A DNA stretch of 31,823 nt from a virus, in IMG/VR virus record IMGVR_UViG_3300031972_001909, positions 1-31,823 of that record; one strand, 5' to 3'. The position numbers and the translations under genes are program-made. This document shows, in pieces, positions 6,225-15,082 of the stretch (position 1 is its first letter; each line of letters opens with the position of its first letter). A model generated the notes under the pieces. The model was not told the origin of the DNA. It saw nothing but the letters and a program-made list of their open reading frames with translations, and ran no database searches.

Positions 6225-8510
6225 TTATATCTTGCGGTACCTTTCTCGCTTTCTCCCCCTCTTACCTGTCGACTCTACACATTCAATAAGTTTACGATTG
6301 ATCATTTCTTGTACAGTGTCAGTTATGTCAGTAGGCGAGTACTTTTTGCCGCATCTTTGTTTTATGACTGAAATAGGTTCGCCTTCATCGTCGCCACAGA
6401 TGTCTAAAATACGATTTATAAGCACGGTAGTGGCATCTTGAATGTCATTCGACTCGCTCAAAATGTTAGTTTGGGCTAATCGAACCTTGTTTTCGTAGTT
6501 GTCTTTCACGTAAGCAAACGCCCATCGCACATGTTCAGGCTCACGTAAACGACTAGGTATTGCCAAAATATGGCTTATTTTTGCCACCAGCTCATACCCT
6601 CGTCTAGATATGGCTTCTAATCCTGTCTTTGCCTTGTGTCGGTCTCCGTCCTCCTCAAACCAATCAGCAACGCCTTCCAACATGTCGGCCGCTTCTTTTG
6701 TTGTTTGTACTGTCAATCTATCTCCATTCCATTCAACACGATCCATTTCGCAACCGATACCGCCACAGTAAATAGTCTTTAGTGTTGCTGTGATTTTTCT
6801 ATCAATAGGCGCTTTCTTAAATCCTCTTTTACGCTTTGGGTTGGTCTCATGCTCACGAACAATGATGGCGCGACTCATAAAGCCATTCTCCGCCATATCT
6901 TGCCCCATTAAGCTATCGAACGTGCTTGGTGTGGTGTAACCAATAACTGACAGGTAAGGTCGCTCCAAGCCGTTGTCAATAGACGGTATTACACGATCGT
7001 TTAGATGCTTAAACCGCTTGGCATAATGTCCGTGCTCATCCTCGTTTTCGTGTATTTTCTTCTGACATTGAGCTGCTTCTTTAATTAATTCTGTCCTGAT
7101 TGAGTCTTTAACGTCGCCAGAAATTAGAAACGCGTCGTCGGATTTTGTATAAACACTCATAATAGTGCCTATAGCCGCCTCAAGGTAAGATGCTCCAGAC
7201 TTACCAGCATTCATGATCTTTTTAAGCTGTATGCCCAGTTCGTCGATCATGTAGTATGCAGCTTGGTGCCTAACTAAGTTGCGCACTATCTCTTGTTCTG
7301 ATTTGATCCCACCATGAATGGCTGCGGCCAATCCTGTTTCCCTGAATAGTTGGCTAGTTGCCTTTAAAATTGCGTCCTTGCCAGATCCAGAAGCTGCAAC
7401 GCCAAAAAAGATTGTGTTCGCTTCTATGCCGTTATAATCGTCCTCATAACGCATTGCGCCAATGTTACCAACTAGATTTAACGCCGACATAACTGCAAGC
7501 TTTTCCCTTGGGTATCGGCATTGCGAATTAATCCATTGCGTAACTTCACCAACAAAACCAACAGGGCGCAGTAAATCTACAGAGTCGATGGCAAACGGTA
7601 GACCGTCTGTTTCTTGCTCTTCAAGATCGGGCAGACTTAAATCAATTGGCTGCGTCCACCCGCCTTCTTTTGCGTGATGTATAACAGACCCAATAGTGAT
7701 TGGATTAGAACACTTGCCGAATGATTGCCAGTGGATATCCATTTTATCGCCATCGTAGTTTGTCCCTTTCGAGCTCCAATCATCCCATAGGTGAAAACCA
7801 CTACCATGAGTGGCATCATGCAACCCCATACCTATCGATATCCAATCGTCATAAGCAAGGTCTGGGCTAATAAAACTCAAAAGTTCAACAATCTCAGACT
7901 CAGAGATATCAATAAATTCTTTGTCAGTAACTCGCGCCCTAACCCGCTCAGGTTTTTTTAACAGTTCAATTAAACAGGCCGGAGCCTCGCTTATATCTTG
8001 CGGAAACCCTTTTTTCTTTTCGTAATACGCGCCACTACCATGTAATGATCCACAACCAACTAGATACGATCCAGAACCGCTTTTAAAGTCAATGCCAACG
8101 TATTTTTTGTGGTGGCTAATTAATGCTACGCCTTCTGGCGCTTTAAAGAATATGTGTAAGCCGCCACCACCAGTGGCAACAACAAACTCAGATTCTTTTT
8201 CAAAGTCCATACCTAAGTCTTTATTCAACTTGCCTAAGGACTCAAATCCACCATTTCGCTTATCAACATCCAAGACAATATGGTTATCACAGATAATTCC
8301 GTAACCAGTCTCAATAGTGTAGTCGAGCATGTTATTAAACTGTTCTTCTGACCAGTTCGGAACGTTTTGCCATCTTGATACTTTAGGGTGCTTGCCTGCC
8401 GCTTTACATTCGGCATCGCCACAACCACAAGAGCCATCCGCTTTTATTTCATGTAATGGGAATATGCGAAAGTCTGCTTCCCAGTGATCTACTGCTTGTT
8501 TTATGCTCAT
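6225..8510 (-). CDS. bifunctional primase-polymerase / helicase-like ATPase
   Basis: A 761-residue replication protein. The N-terminal Prim-Pol domain has a zinc-binding-like cluster (CGCGDAEC then GKHP, 28-42), catalytic DVD at 81-83, GGGGLHIFF at 114-122 and D141. Residues about 205-285 (DLAYDDWISIGMGLHDATHG, then WSSKG) match a PriCT-2-like linker. The C-terminal ATPase has Walker A GVAASGSGKD (370-379) and Walker B YMIDELG (420-426), as in DUF3987-type helicases. A winged-helix-like end is followed by a basic tail (GKRGRKRERYRKI). It should prime and unwind phage DNA. Start overlaps the upstream stop as TAATG. Confidence 0.88.
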   Translation of the reverse strand: MSIKQAVDHWEADFRIFPLHEIKADGSCGCGDAECKAAGKHPKVSRWQNVPNWSEEQFNNMLDYTIETGYGIICDNHIVLDVDKRNGGFESLGKLNKDLGMDFEKESEFVVATGGGGLHIFFKAPEGVALISHHKKYVGIDFKSGSGSYLVGCGSLHGSGAYYEKKKGFPQDISEAPACLIELLKKPERVRARVTDKEFIDISESEIVELLSFISPDLAYDDWISIGMGLHDATHGSGFHLWDDWSSKGTNYDGDKMDIHWQSFGKCSNPITIGSVIHHAKEGGWTQPIDLSLPDLEEQETDGLPFAIDSVDLLRPVGFVGEVTQWINSQCRYPREKLAVMSALNLVGNIGAMRYEDDYNGIEANTIFFGVAASGSGKDAILKATSQLFRETGLAAAIHGGIKSEQEIVRNLVRHQAAYYMIDELGIQLKKIMNAGKSGASYLEAAIGTIMSVYTKSDDAFLISGDVKDSIRTELIKEAAQCQKKIHENEDEHGHYAKRFKHLNDRVIPSIDNGLERPYLSVIGYTTPSTFDSLMGQDMAENGFMSRAIIVREHETNPKRKRGFKKAPIDRKITATLKTIYCGGIGCEMDRVEWNGDRLTVQTTKEAADMLEGVADWFEEDGDRHKAKTGLEAISRRGYELVAKISHILAIPSRLREPEHVRWAFAYVKDNYENKVRLAQTNILSESNDIQDATTVLINRILDICGDDEGEPISVIKQRCGKKYSPTDITDTVQEMINRKLIECVESTGKRGRKRERYRKI

Positions 8511-9205
8511 TAGTAATTCGCTCCTTTTCTTAGGTTATCTGCAGCCCATAACGCCTGTAAGTTATCTAGAGCGTTTATGTCTGTAGGATTCATATTACCT
8601 TCATCAATAAACGCCTTAATTGGCTTTATATGATCCACATGCCATTCGCCATAGTTTTCCCAGCTCATTCCTTCTAACCATGTTGACTCTATTCTTTTTT
8701 TTAGTTGCTCTTTAGAGTAGCCAAGGATTTTTGATGATGCGGAATCCTTAGAATACCCACGGATTGCCAGCCTGTTTATCGAGTTTCTGCAAAACTGCTT
8801 AAGTTTGAATTCTTTTGTTTTTCTGTAGGCTGCCGCTTTTCGTTTGCTTTTTTCAGTTTTTCTATTTTCATTTTCTTTTTTTCTGTGCTTTTCGGTTCTC
8901 CTTAAAGCGTTGTGCTTCTCTCTATAAGCTTTCGTTTTTCTTAGCTCTGCTTTTCTTTTTTTGTACTTTTCTGTTTTCCTTAATGCTAGTACGTGTTCCC
9001 TGTTTTCATCGTACCATTTCCTTTCTAGAGTTCTTCTAACTTCTATTGTTTTTGCTCTGTATTCCTTGTTGTACGCCTTTGAGCACTCTATGCAGTTACT
9101 CTTAATAGTTCCTCTCTCTGATATATGACCATTTCTACATGGCTCTCCTGTGAAATATCTTTTCAGTCCTAGCGCTTTAGCCTCTTTTCTAGTTACTATT
9201 TTCAT
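8510..9205 (-). CDS. HNH endonuclease with basic 13-residue repeats
   Basis: A 231-residue protein. The N-terminus has a zinc-ribbon-like pair (C23-x2-GH and C38-x2-C41). Residues 76-140 are five tandem 13-residue repeats beginning RKT or RRT, extremely rich in K, R and E. The C-terminal HNH fold has EWHVDHIKPIKAF (187-199; D191, H192) and ALDNLQALWAADNLRKGANY (N215, N224). It nests between a regulator-like gene and the Prim-Pol gene, with a 17-base overlap upstream and TAATG downstream. It could be a free-standing homing endonuclease; the repeats are likely a DNA-contacting helix. Confidence 0.82.
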   Translation of the reverse strand: MKIVTRKEAKALGLKRYFTGEPCRNGHISERGTIKSNCIECSKAYNKEYRAKTIEVRRTLERKWYDENREHVLALRKTEKYKKRKAELRKTKAYREKHNALRRTEKHRKKENENRKTEKSKRKAAAYRKTKEFKLKQFCRNSINRLAIRGYSKDSASSKILGYSKEQLKKRIESTWLEGMSWENYGEWHVDHIKPIKAFIDEGNMNPTDINALDNLQALWAADNLRKGANY

Positions 9206-9383
9206 CGGTCACACCTTTACTATTAGCATATTCAAGTAAGTCCCTGTACTCACTCTCACTTAGCTCTTGTTTGCCGTGATAAGTTCTGTTCAGCCTGTGC
9301 CAAGGGATTCCAGTTTCTATATTAATGATAGTTAGATGGAATCCTGCAAGTTTAAGAGATCTTAATATTTCTAATGAATTCAT
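9189..9383 (-). CDS. small putative DNA-binding regulator, 64 aa
   Basis: A 64-residue protein starting MNSLEILRSLKLAGFHLTII and containing a probable helix-turn-helix (INIETGIPWHRLNRTYHGKQ) followed by ESEYRDLLEYA. The pattern is that of small Cro-like phage proteins, without firm family assignment. SD GAGGG precedes the ATG. It is the first gene of the leftward arm of the divergent promoter, the usual place for such a regulator. Confidence 0.6.
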   Translation of the reverse strand: MNSLEILRSLKLAGFHLTIINIETGIPWHRLNRTYHGKQELSESEYRDLLEYANSKGVTDENSN

Positions 9384-9414
9384 AGTTAAATTACCCTCTG
9401 TTTGAATTTATCTA

Positions 9415-9463
9415 ATAATATTTCATAAAAAGTGTTGACGCAAGCTTTAAAATGAATAATACT
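9415..9463. promoter_or_regulatory. back-to-back divergent promoters
   Basis: Rightward: TTGACG (9435-9440), 16-17 bases, TAATACT (9457-9463). Leftward: TTGCGT (9443-9438), 17 bases, TATTAT (9420-9415). The two -35 boxes overlap in TTGACGCAA, so the polymerases would compete for the same bases. They would drive the rightward DNA-metabolism operon and the leftward replication genes. Confidence 0.65.
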
Positions 9464-9520
9464 GCAGTTGTTCAAAAGCAAAAACAAACCAAATTAAACT
9501 AAAACTAAAGGTGAAAAAAA

Positions 9521-10186
9521 ATGTCTACAGCAACCATTATTATGGCTCCAAGCGGCCACGGAAAATCCTCATCGATGAGGAATCTTGATCCTGAAAAAAC
9601 AATTCTTATACAAACAATTCGTAAGCCTCTTCCTTTTAAGTCAACCGACTGGAAAAACTGGGACGGAGCAACAAAAACGGGATCTATTGCGGTAACCGAT
9701 TCAGCTAGAAATATATGTTCAGCAATAGAAAGAGCGGCCACAAACGGTAAAGAAGTGGTTGTTATAGATGACTTTATTTACTGCTTGACTAATGAGTTTA
9801 TGAGACGATCAAAGGAAAAGTCCTTTGAAAAGTTTAACGACATAGGGCGTGCAGCTTGGGATATTATGACTGCAGCTATGAATGCTCCAGATCATGTCAG
9901 GGTTTATATTCTGTCTCATATTCAGACTGACGAATACGGACAGTACGCCAAGATTAAAACAGTTGGAAAAATGATAGACGAGAAGATTGTCTTAGAAGGG
10001 ATGGTTACAACCGTTCTTAGAGCTGTGAAACAGGATAAAAAATATCTTTTCCAGACTCAATCTGACGGAACCGACACAGTAAAATCCCCAATGGGATTGT
10101 TTGATAGCGAATTTATCGACAATGATTTAAAAATTGTTGATGACCGTATATGTGAATACTACGGGATAGAAACAGAGGGGGAGTAA
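9521..10186 (+). CDS. Sak4-like P-loop ATPase (RecA-fold, recombination-associated)
   Basis: A 221-residue P-loop protein with Walker A APSGHGKSS (9-17) and Walker B VVVIDDF (79-85), then YILSHIQTDEYG as a probable sensor region. This architecture fits the AAA_24/Sak4 group of phage RecA-core annealing proteins, which are often encoded with a ssDNA-binding protein, as here (10677). The leader has the local SD type AAAGGT. First gene of the rightward operon; the Gp157 gene starts on the base after its stop codon. Confidence 0.8.
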   Translation: MSTATIIMAPSGHGKSSSMRNLDPEKTILIQTIRKPLPFKSTDWKNWDGATKTGSIAVTDSARNICSAIERAATNGKEVVVIDDFIYCLTNEFMRRSKEKSFEKFNDIGRAAWDIMTAAMNAPDHVRVYILSHIQTDEYGQYAKIKTVGKMIDEKIVLEGMVTTVLRAVKQDKKYLFQTQSDGTDTVKSPMGLFDSEFIDNDLKIVDDRICEYYGIETEGE

Positions 10187-10663
10187 ATGAAACTCTACGA
10201 AATAAGCGAACAAATACGCCAAGCACTAGAAATGGTAGCGAATGGCGACATACCAGAAGATCAAATGCAAGACACGCTAGAGGCTTTAGGTGTTGAGTTC
10301 TCGGAAAAGGTTGATAATACAGCCGCTGTAATTCGTGAACTTGAGGCCGAGAGCCAAGCGATAAAAGTTGAAGTAGATCGACTGTCTAACATGAAGAAAG
10401 TTCGCGATGGGCACATTGAACGACTGAAAGACTACCTCCGATTAGAAATATCGAAAAGCGGCAAAAATAAAATCGAAGGTAAGCGGTTTAATGTAACTAT
10501 TGGCAAGCCTATTGAAGTGTTAGAAATAACAGGAGAAGTGGAAGGGTACAAGGTAATAAAAGAATCTCTTGATAATGCCGCTATTAAACGCGACTTACAA
10601 GCAGGTAAAAAAGTAAACGGTGCCGTTTTGGTATCGGGTAAACAAAAACTAATCATTAAATAA
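10187..10663 (+). CDS. Siphovirus Gp157-family protein
   Basis: A 158-residue protein with a long coiled-coil region (about 40-95: VIRELEAESQAIKVEVDRL then HIERLKDYLRLEI) and a C-terminal beta part (GKRFNVTIGKPIEVLEITGE, KKVNGAVLVSGKQKLIIK). Length, order and motifs match the phage Gp157 family, commonly found beside the ATPase and SSB of this operon type. Biochemical function is not established; family members have been linked to phage resistance in streptococci. Confidence 0.85.
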   Translation: MKLYEISEQIRQALEMVANGDIPEDQMQDTLEALGVEFSEKVDNTAAVIRELEAESQAIKVEVDRLSNMKKVRDGHIERLKDYLRLEISKSGKNKIEGKRFNVTIGKPIEVLEITGEVEGYKVIKESLDNAAIKRDLQAGKKVNGAVLVSGKQKLIIK

Positions 10664-10676
10664 AAGGTAAATTATT

Positions 10677-11231
10677 ATGTCATTTTGGAAAACATCAGCA
10701 GGCACACCAGTTCAGTCAACAGGTAAAATGGAAATGGGTGGTGGTCAAATGGCCCCAATCCCAGCTGGCACTAAGGTTAAGGCGCTAATCACAGAGGTTA
10801 AGTTTGACACTTCTAGTGAGCGCGATATGGCGAATGGCCTAGGCGAGCAGTTCATTAGTATTCGTTGGGATATTGTTGAGGGAGAATATAAAAAGCGCGT
10901 CATCTTCCAAAAGATTCGCCACATGGCAGAAGACAGCACGAAGCGCGACAAAAACCTTGAAATGTTTGCGGCTATCGATTTTAACGCTGGCGGAAAACTT
11001 CCTAAAGATGAAGAGCCAACAGATATGAGTATGTCTCGCTGTTTGTGCAATTCTCCTATGATTCTTCAATTGCAAGTTTGGGAAATTGAAGATCAGAGCA
11101 AAGACAAGGCAGATTGGGCGCGTGGCAATTGGGTGCAAGCTGTTTATAATGCAACTCAAGTAAAAGCAGATGAGCCTAAGCCTAAAGCATTAGTTCAAGA
11201 TGGCGATTTTGACGACGATTTGAGCTTTTGA
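10677..11231 (+). CDS. single-stranded DNA-binding protein (DUF669-like)
   Basis: A 184-residue protein. It begins MSFWKTSAGTPVQSTGKMEM and has an OB-fold-like core (GTKVKALITEVKFDTS, FISIRWDIVEGEYKKRVIFQ) and an acidic tail ending DGDFDDDLSF, the usual partner-recruiting tip of phage SSBs. It probably coats ssDNA for the Sak4-like ATPase and replication proteins. SD AAAAGGT. A terminator follows at once, so the upper operon can end here. Confidence 0.78.
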   Translation: MSFWKTSAGTPVQSTGKMEMGGGQMAPIPAGTKVKALITEVKFDTSSERDMANGLGEQFISIRWDIVEGEYKKRVIFQKIRHMAEDSTKRDKNLEMFAAIDFNAGGKLPKDEEPTDMSMSRCLCNSPMILQLQVWEIEDQSKDKADWARGNWVQAVYNATQVKADEPKPKALVQDGDFDDDLSF

Positions 11232-11237
11232 TATTAA

Positions 11238-11261
11238 AGGGGCGAAAGCCCCTATTTTTTT
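11238..11261 (+). terminator. intrinsic terminator after SSB gene
   Basis: AGGGGC, tetraloop GAAA, GCCCCT, A and seven Ts. A textbook rho-independent terminator. The genes from 11297 would be read by leakage or from an unrecognised promoter. Confidence 0.92.
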
Positions 11262-11296
11262 AAATGAAAACTAAATTAAATGTAAAGGTAAATTAA

Positions 11297-12139
11297 ATGC
11301 AAAATCTAATAGACCAACTAGCCTACCGATACAAAGAACCCATTAACCACCTATTGCCAGAGCATTACCATCCTTGCGATAGGAATATGTTTTTCCAATT
11401 GCGCAACGTGATGCATGTTAAATATGACGCTCGTATAGAATCGTTTCGCAAAGCGTGCGAGGTTGAAATGCTTAATTGGTTAAAGGCAATCGGTTACAAA
11501 ATTGGCAAAAAAGACGAATTCACAATTGCAAAAATAGAAGATGAAGTTGTTTTGATAATTGTTGACTATGTTGAATTTAAAAGCCCTGTTCACATACAAG
11601 ATCTATTGCGAAAAACAGCAACCGTTAGCCAAAGCGGCCAGTCATTGAAAAAATGCCTGCACTTCAAAGTTATTGATAACTTTCAAATGACATTGGATGA
11701 GATCTTGTATGCTCCGTCTGTGCTTGATGACTTTGATGAAAGAGTGAAGCAGCTAGATAGCCTACCACCTAAAAATGAGAAGCATTGCGCGGGTTGTCAA
11801 TATATTGATTTTTGCAATGAAAATGCACTTGCAAACGTTAATTGCCGAACCTGCTCAAGCATTGAAAGTGACTTTACATGCAAGCACGGAAAGCAGTTAT
11901 GCAAAAACCACTCCTACCATCCTGACTTTGTGAAACTAATAGGGTTTGATGTTGTCAGTGCTGATCCTGAAACTATGACAATAGACTACGGGAAATTCAG
12001 CAACGGCAGAGAAGGTAGTATGACAAGCGAAATGATGCACAAAGCCTATGGCTTGCAATACCTACAAAACGACACGGTACAAGCTATTTTAGACACTTTT
12101 GACGGGAAGTTGGAAAATGTTAAGAGACTATCAGAGTAA
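11297..12139 (+). CDS. PD-(D/E)XK nuclease-like protein with cysteine clusters
   Basis: A 280-residue protein. The N-terminal part looks like a RecB/Cas4-type nuclease core: helical E57, then D90 and E93-F-K95 in VLIIVDYVEFKSP. A CAGCQYIDFC cluster (164-173) follows, then CRTC (183-186) and further cysteines and histidines (C195, C202, H205), likely a metal-binding module. SD AAAGGT. It overlaps the helicase gene by 23 bases, suggesting a nuclease-helicase pair for DNA end processing. The exact active site is inferred. Confidence 0.6.
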   Translation: MQNLIDQLAYRYKEPINHLLPEHYHPCDRNMFFQLRNVMHVKYDARIESFRKACEVEMLNWLKAIGYKIGKKDEFTIAKIEDEVVLIIVDYVEFKSPVHIQDLLRKTATVSQSGQSLKKCLHFKVIDNFQMTLDEILYAPSVLDDFDERVKQLDSLPPKNEKHCAGCQYIDFCNENALANVNCRTCSSIESDFTCKHGKQLCKNHSYHPDFVKLIGFDVVSADPETMTIDYGKFSNGREGSMTSEMMHKAYGLQYLQNDTVQAILDTFDGKLENVKRLSE

Positions 12140-13904
12140 AGCGGTTAACGCTGCAATAGATTGGATTCGTAAGTGCTTTGAACCTTGCGTATTGGTTCTT
12201 GCGACTGGAGCAGGTAAGTCGCACGTTATCGCGGCATTGGCAGATTGGTATATTGAGAAAACGAGCAAGCGTGTATTAGTATTAGGACCAAACAAAGAGA
12301 TAGTAGAGCAAAACTATTTAAAGTTCCTGACCACCGGGAATCCAGCATCCATATATTGCGCATCGTTAAACAGAAAAATATTGAAACACCGTGTTGTTTT
12401 TGGTTCGCCTGATACGGTTATAAACTCGATCGATCGGTTTACAAACTTTGGCTTGGTGATAATAGATGAAACGCACGGGCTAACCAACACCGTAAAGGTT
12501 ATTGTAGATTCGCTAAAGAAAGCAGATCCAAAGCTGCGCATAGTTGGCTTAACAGCTACGCCATACCGAATGAACACGGGATACATATACGGTCACCATT
12601 ATGAGCGAGGTATACAAACAGAAGAATTTGCCATAGAGCCTTTTTATGAATCTTGCGTTTATGAGGTTCCCCCTCGTTTTTTAATAGAAAGAGGGTTTCT
12701 AACTACACCTACAAGCGAGATAGTTGAAACGAGCTATGATACGTCCGAGTTAAAAATGGGGCGCAATGGGTATACGAGCGCAAGTATAGACAAGGCATTT
12801 GTAGGCAAGGGACGAAAAACCGCACAAATAATTGAAGAGGTGGTTTCTAAGTCAAGAAGCAGAAAGTGCGTGATGATATTTGCGGCAAGCGTGGCTCACG
12901 CTAAAGAGGTTATGCAATCCTTGCCACCCGAACTATCAAAGTGCGTAACGGGAAAGACAAAAGGAAGCGAAAGAACCCATATTATAAATTTGGCCAAAAA
13001 TGGAAAGGTTAAATACCTTGTGAGCGTGGGCGCTCTAACAACTGGCGTAGATATTCCGATTGTAGATGTGGTTGCAATATTAAGGGCTACCGAATCGGCT
13101 AGTTTGTTTCAGCAGATCGTGGGGCGTGGATTAAGGTTGGCTGATGATAAGCATGACTGCTTGATTCTCGACTATGCTGAAAACATAAAACGACTATGCC
13201 CAGATGGTGATATATTCGAACCAGAGGTTAAGGCTAGAAAACCGACCGACTCTGAGCCTATGCAGGTTTCTTGCCCTTTATGCTCACACCAAAACACATT
13301 CTTTGCTCGCCCCAATCCAGAAGGGTACGAGTATACCGATGACGGATATTTTGCCGACTTAGCGGGCAATAAGATCGAGCTAAACGAAAAGGAATTGCCA
13401 AGCCACTTTGGTAGGCGGTGCAATGGTGCGATACTGACAAAAGGCGAGCTAGACCAATGCGCGTACAAATGGAGCTTTAAAGAGTGCCCAGAGTGCAATT
13501 ATGAAAACGACATAGCAGCACGATTTTGCAAGAAGTGCCGTGAGGAGCTTGTTGACGCAAATGAGAAGCTAAAAATAGAAGCGGCAAAAATAGCAAAAGA
13601 TCCTTACTCAGTTAAGTTCGCTAACGTTAACCAGATGACAATGACGAAGCACTTAGGGCAAAAAGGCGAATGCCTTCATGTTAAATACTTTACTAAAGAG
13701 GTTGTTGTTTCCGAATGGTTTTTCCCTGAAGCTAACACAACATTTCACATAAATAGATGGATAGCATTCAGCGAAAAGTCCTACGGCTTCGTACCTAAAA
13801 CGAACGATGAAGCTATAAGAGAAAATAAAACAGCACCGAAGGAAATTGCATACAGAAAAATGCGAGGCACGAAATTCCATGAAGTTGTATCAAGAGGTTT
13901 TTAA
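12117..13904 (+). CDS. superfamily 2 DEAD-like helicase
   Basis: A 595-residue helicase. I start at ATG 12117 (MLRDYQSKAV, a typical SF2 Q-motif-like opening) rather than 12099. Motifs: I ATGAGKS (29-35), II DETH (117-120), III LTATPYR (145-151), and VI QQIVGRGLRL in the second RecA domain. The C-terminus has two zinc-ribbon-like parts, CPLCSHQN and CPECNYEND with CKKC. It likely unwinds or remodels phage DNA in replication or recombination, with the overlapping nuclease upstream and VRR-NUC downstream. Confidence 0.9.
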   Translation: MLRDYQSKAVNAAIDWIRKCFEPCVLVLATGAGKSHVIAALADWYIEKTSKRVLVLGPNKEIVEQNYLKFLTTGNPASIYCASLNRKILKHRVVFGSPDTVINSIDRFTNFGLVIIDETHGLTNTVKVIVDSLKKADPKLRIVGLTATPYRMNTGYIYGHHYERGIQTEEFAIEPFYESCVYEVPPRFLIERGFLTTPTSEIVETSYDTSELKMGRNGYTSASIDKAFVGKGRKTAQIIEEVVSKSRSRKCVMIFAASVAHAKEVMQSLPPELSKCVTGKTKGSERTHIINLAKNGKVKYLVSVGALTTGVDIPIVDVVAILRATESASLFQQIVGRGLRLADDKHDCLILDYAENIKRLCPDGDIFEPEVKARKPTDSEPMQVSCPLCSHQNTFFARPNPEGYEYTDDGYFADLAGNKIELNEKELPSHFGRRCNGAILTKGELDQCAYKWSFKECPECNYENDIAARFCKKCREELVDANEKLKIEAAKIAKDPYSVKFANVNQMTMTKHLGQKGECLHVKYFTKEVVVSEWFFPEANTTFHINRWIAFSEKSYGFVPKTNDEAIRENKTAPKEIAYRKMRGTKFHEVVSRGF

Positions 13905-13906
13905 TT

Positions 13907-14272
13907 ATGACAGTTCCAAAAGAATCAGTAGAACAGGTTACTTTTTTAAATGAGTTTGCAAAAGAATGGCCTGACGTTTTAATTCATTCCATTCCAAACG
14001 GAGGGAAGAGGGACAAAAGAACCGCCCAACAAATGAAGTTGGAAGGATTAAAAGCAGGAATACCAGACCTATTCATACCTGAATGGGCGGTATGGATTGA
14101 AATGAAGCGCACAAAAGGGAACGGCTTATCAGTAGACCAAAAAGACATTATCCCAAGGTTGAAAAGATCTGGGTATAGAGTTCTGGTTGCTAAAGGCTAT
14201 ATAGATGCTCTCAATCAGATACGTGAACTCGATAAAAACAACCAATTAGATATTGAGATTGCTAGGGGCTAA
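13907..14272 (+). CDS. VRR-NUC domain nuclease
   Basis: A 121-residue stand-alone VRR-NUC. Motifs are PNGGKR (30-35), GIPDLFI (51-57) with D54, and WIEMKR (63-68) with E65 and K67, plus Q78 in the following helix (SVDQKDII). The family is a PD-(D/E)XK nuclease often acting on branched DNA. It starts 2 bases after the helicase stop. Its last codons overlap the promoter-like motif at 14270. Confidence 0.9.
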   Translation: MTVPKESVEQVTFLNEFAKEWPDVLIHSIPNGGKRDKRTAQQMKLEGLKAGIPDLFIPEWAVWIEMKRTKGNGLSVDQKDIIPRLKRSGYRVLVAKGYIDALNQIRELDKNNQLDIEIARG

Positions 14273-14301
14273 TATACTTACATCAACTAAACGAACAGGA
14301 G
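14270..14301 (+). promoter_or_regulatory. shared promoter/leader motif, copy 2
   Basis: TAATATACTTACATCAACTAA then ACGAACaGGAG, nearly identical to 1199-1229. The SD sits 8 bases before the ATG at 14310, as in the other copy. The -35 region is weak (TTAGAT at 18 bases). The motif overlaps the end of the VRR-NUC gene. Confidence 0.5.
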
Positions 14302-14309
14302 TTAATGAA

Positions 14310-14954
14310 ATGAAACGAGAACATCTTTTAGAAACACTAGTGGCTGAGCTAAAAACGTTTCCCGATGCAATCGCATTATTACCTAGCAACCAAGGTTGGT
14401 CATTTATTGACGGCAAATACGTCCACACAATCCACGATCCGATCACAATAGACGACTGGAACCGAGCGAAGATTAAACCTAATACTAAGATTCGTATTTT
14501 GTCGGAAGAGCATAGAGGGTATGTGCAAAAGCTGGCGTTTGAATCAGGTCACGAGTGGGGTGCGCCCCTAAGTGAGAGTGACTATTTAAATGTTGATTTT
14601 ATGTTTTTCTGGGAAGATGAATTGTTAGGATACTCTTATGATGAAGAGTATTTTGAGGGTCACGTTTACAAAGAAATCTTCATCGAAATGCCGAAAGAAA
14701 CGGAGCATACAAACATCAACGCCAAGGTGCTAGCTGAGAAGGTCAACGCAATAGATGTGCAAATGGGCGGAGATCACTACAAAGATCAACCTATACAGCC
14801 AGTGCAGTACATACATGCAAACAACATAGGATACTTTGAGGGGAATGTAATTAAATATGTGAGCCGTTGGAAAAAGAAAAACGGTATCGCGGATTTAGAG
14901 AAGGCTAAGCATTACATAGAGCTGTTAATTGAATTGGAGGAAAACAAACAATGA
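14310..14954 (+). CDS. DUF3310 (SaV-like / T7 gp1.7-related) domain protein
   Basis: A 214-residue protein. The start at 14310 has CAGGAG 8 bases before it; the longer frame from 14253 runs through the VRR-NUC end. The N-terminal 140 residues are an unrecognised acidic domain. The C-terminal part matches DUF3310: MGGDHYKDQPIQPVQYI (152-168), IKYVSRWKKKNGIADLEKAK (181-200). T7 gp1.7, which contains this domain, is a nucleotide kinase, so a role in nucleotide metabolism is plausible and fits the dUTPase nearby. Confidence 0.82.
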   Translation: MKREHLLETLVAELKTFPDAIALLPSNQGWSFIDGKYVHTIHDPITIDDWNRAKIKPNTKIRILSEEHRGYVQKLAFESGHEWGAPLSESDYLNVDFMFFWEDELLGYSYDEEYFEGHVYKEIFIEMPKETEHTNINAKVLAEKVNAIDVQMGGDHYKDQPIQPVQYIHANNIGYFEGNVIKYVSRWKKKNGIADLEKAKHYIELLIELEENKQ

Positions 14955-15082
14955 CAAAATCAGAAACGCAAAACATCATCAGCTATTACAATCACTGGAA
15001 ACTTAAACAAAAGACTTGTCGTAAGTTCGGCATTACTAAAGCACAACTGGATCGAATCTTAAAAGAGGAGGGTTATGCATGA
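14951..15082 (+). CDS. small putative DNA-binding protein, 43 aa
   Basis: A 43-codon frame with SD GGAGG upstream and an ATGA overlap with the DUF3310 gene. SYYNHWKLKQKTCRKFGITK then AQLDRILKEEG reads as a minimal helix-turn-helix of the resolvase or transposase type. It couples to the next gene by another ATGA. Function unknown. Confidence 0.55.
   Translation: MTKSETQNIISYYNHWKLKQKTCRKFGITKAQLDRILKEEGYA

Noticed and set aside
8815-9039. Phenylalanine-rich 74-codon + strand frame
   Set aside because: It is the complement of the lysine/arginine repeat codons of the HNH gene.
10745-11159. Two minus-strand frames of 101 and 106 codons opposite the SSB gene
   Set aside because: Antisense shadows with no ribosome site and no coherent protein features.
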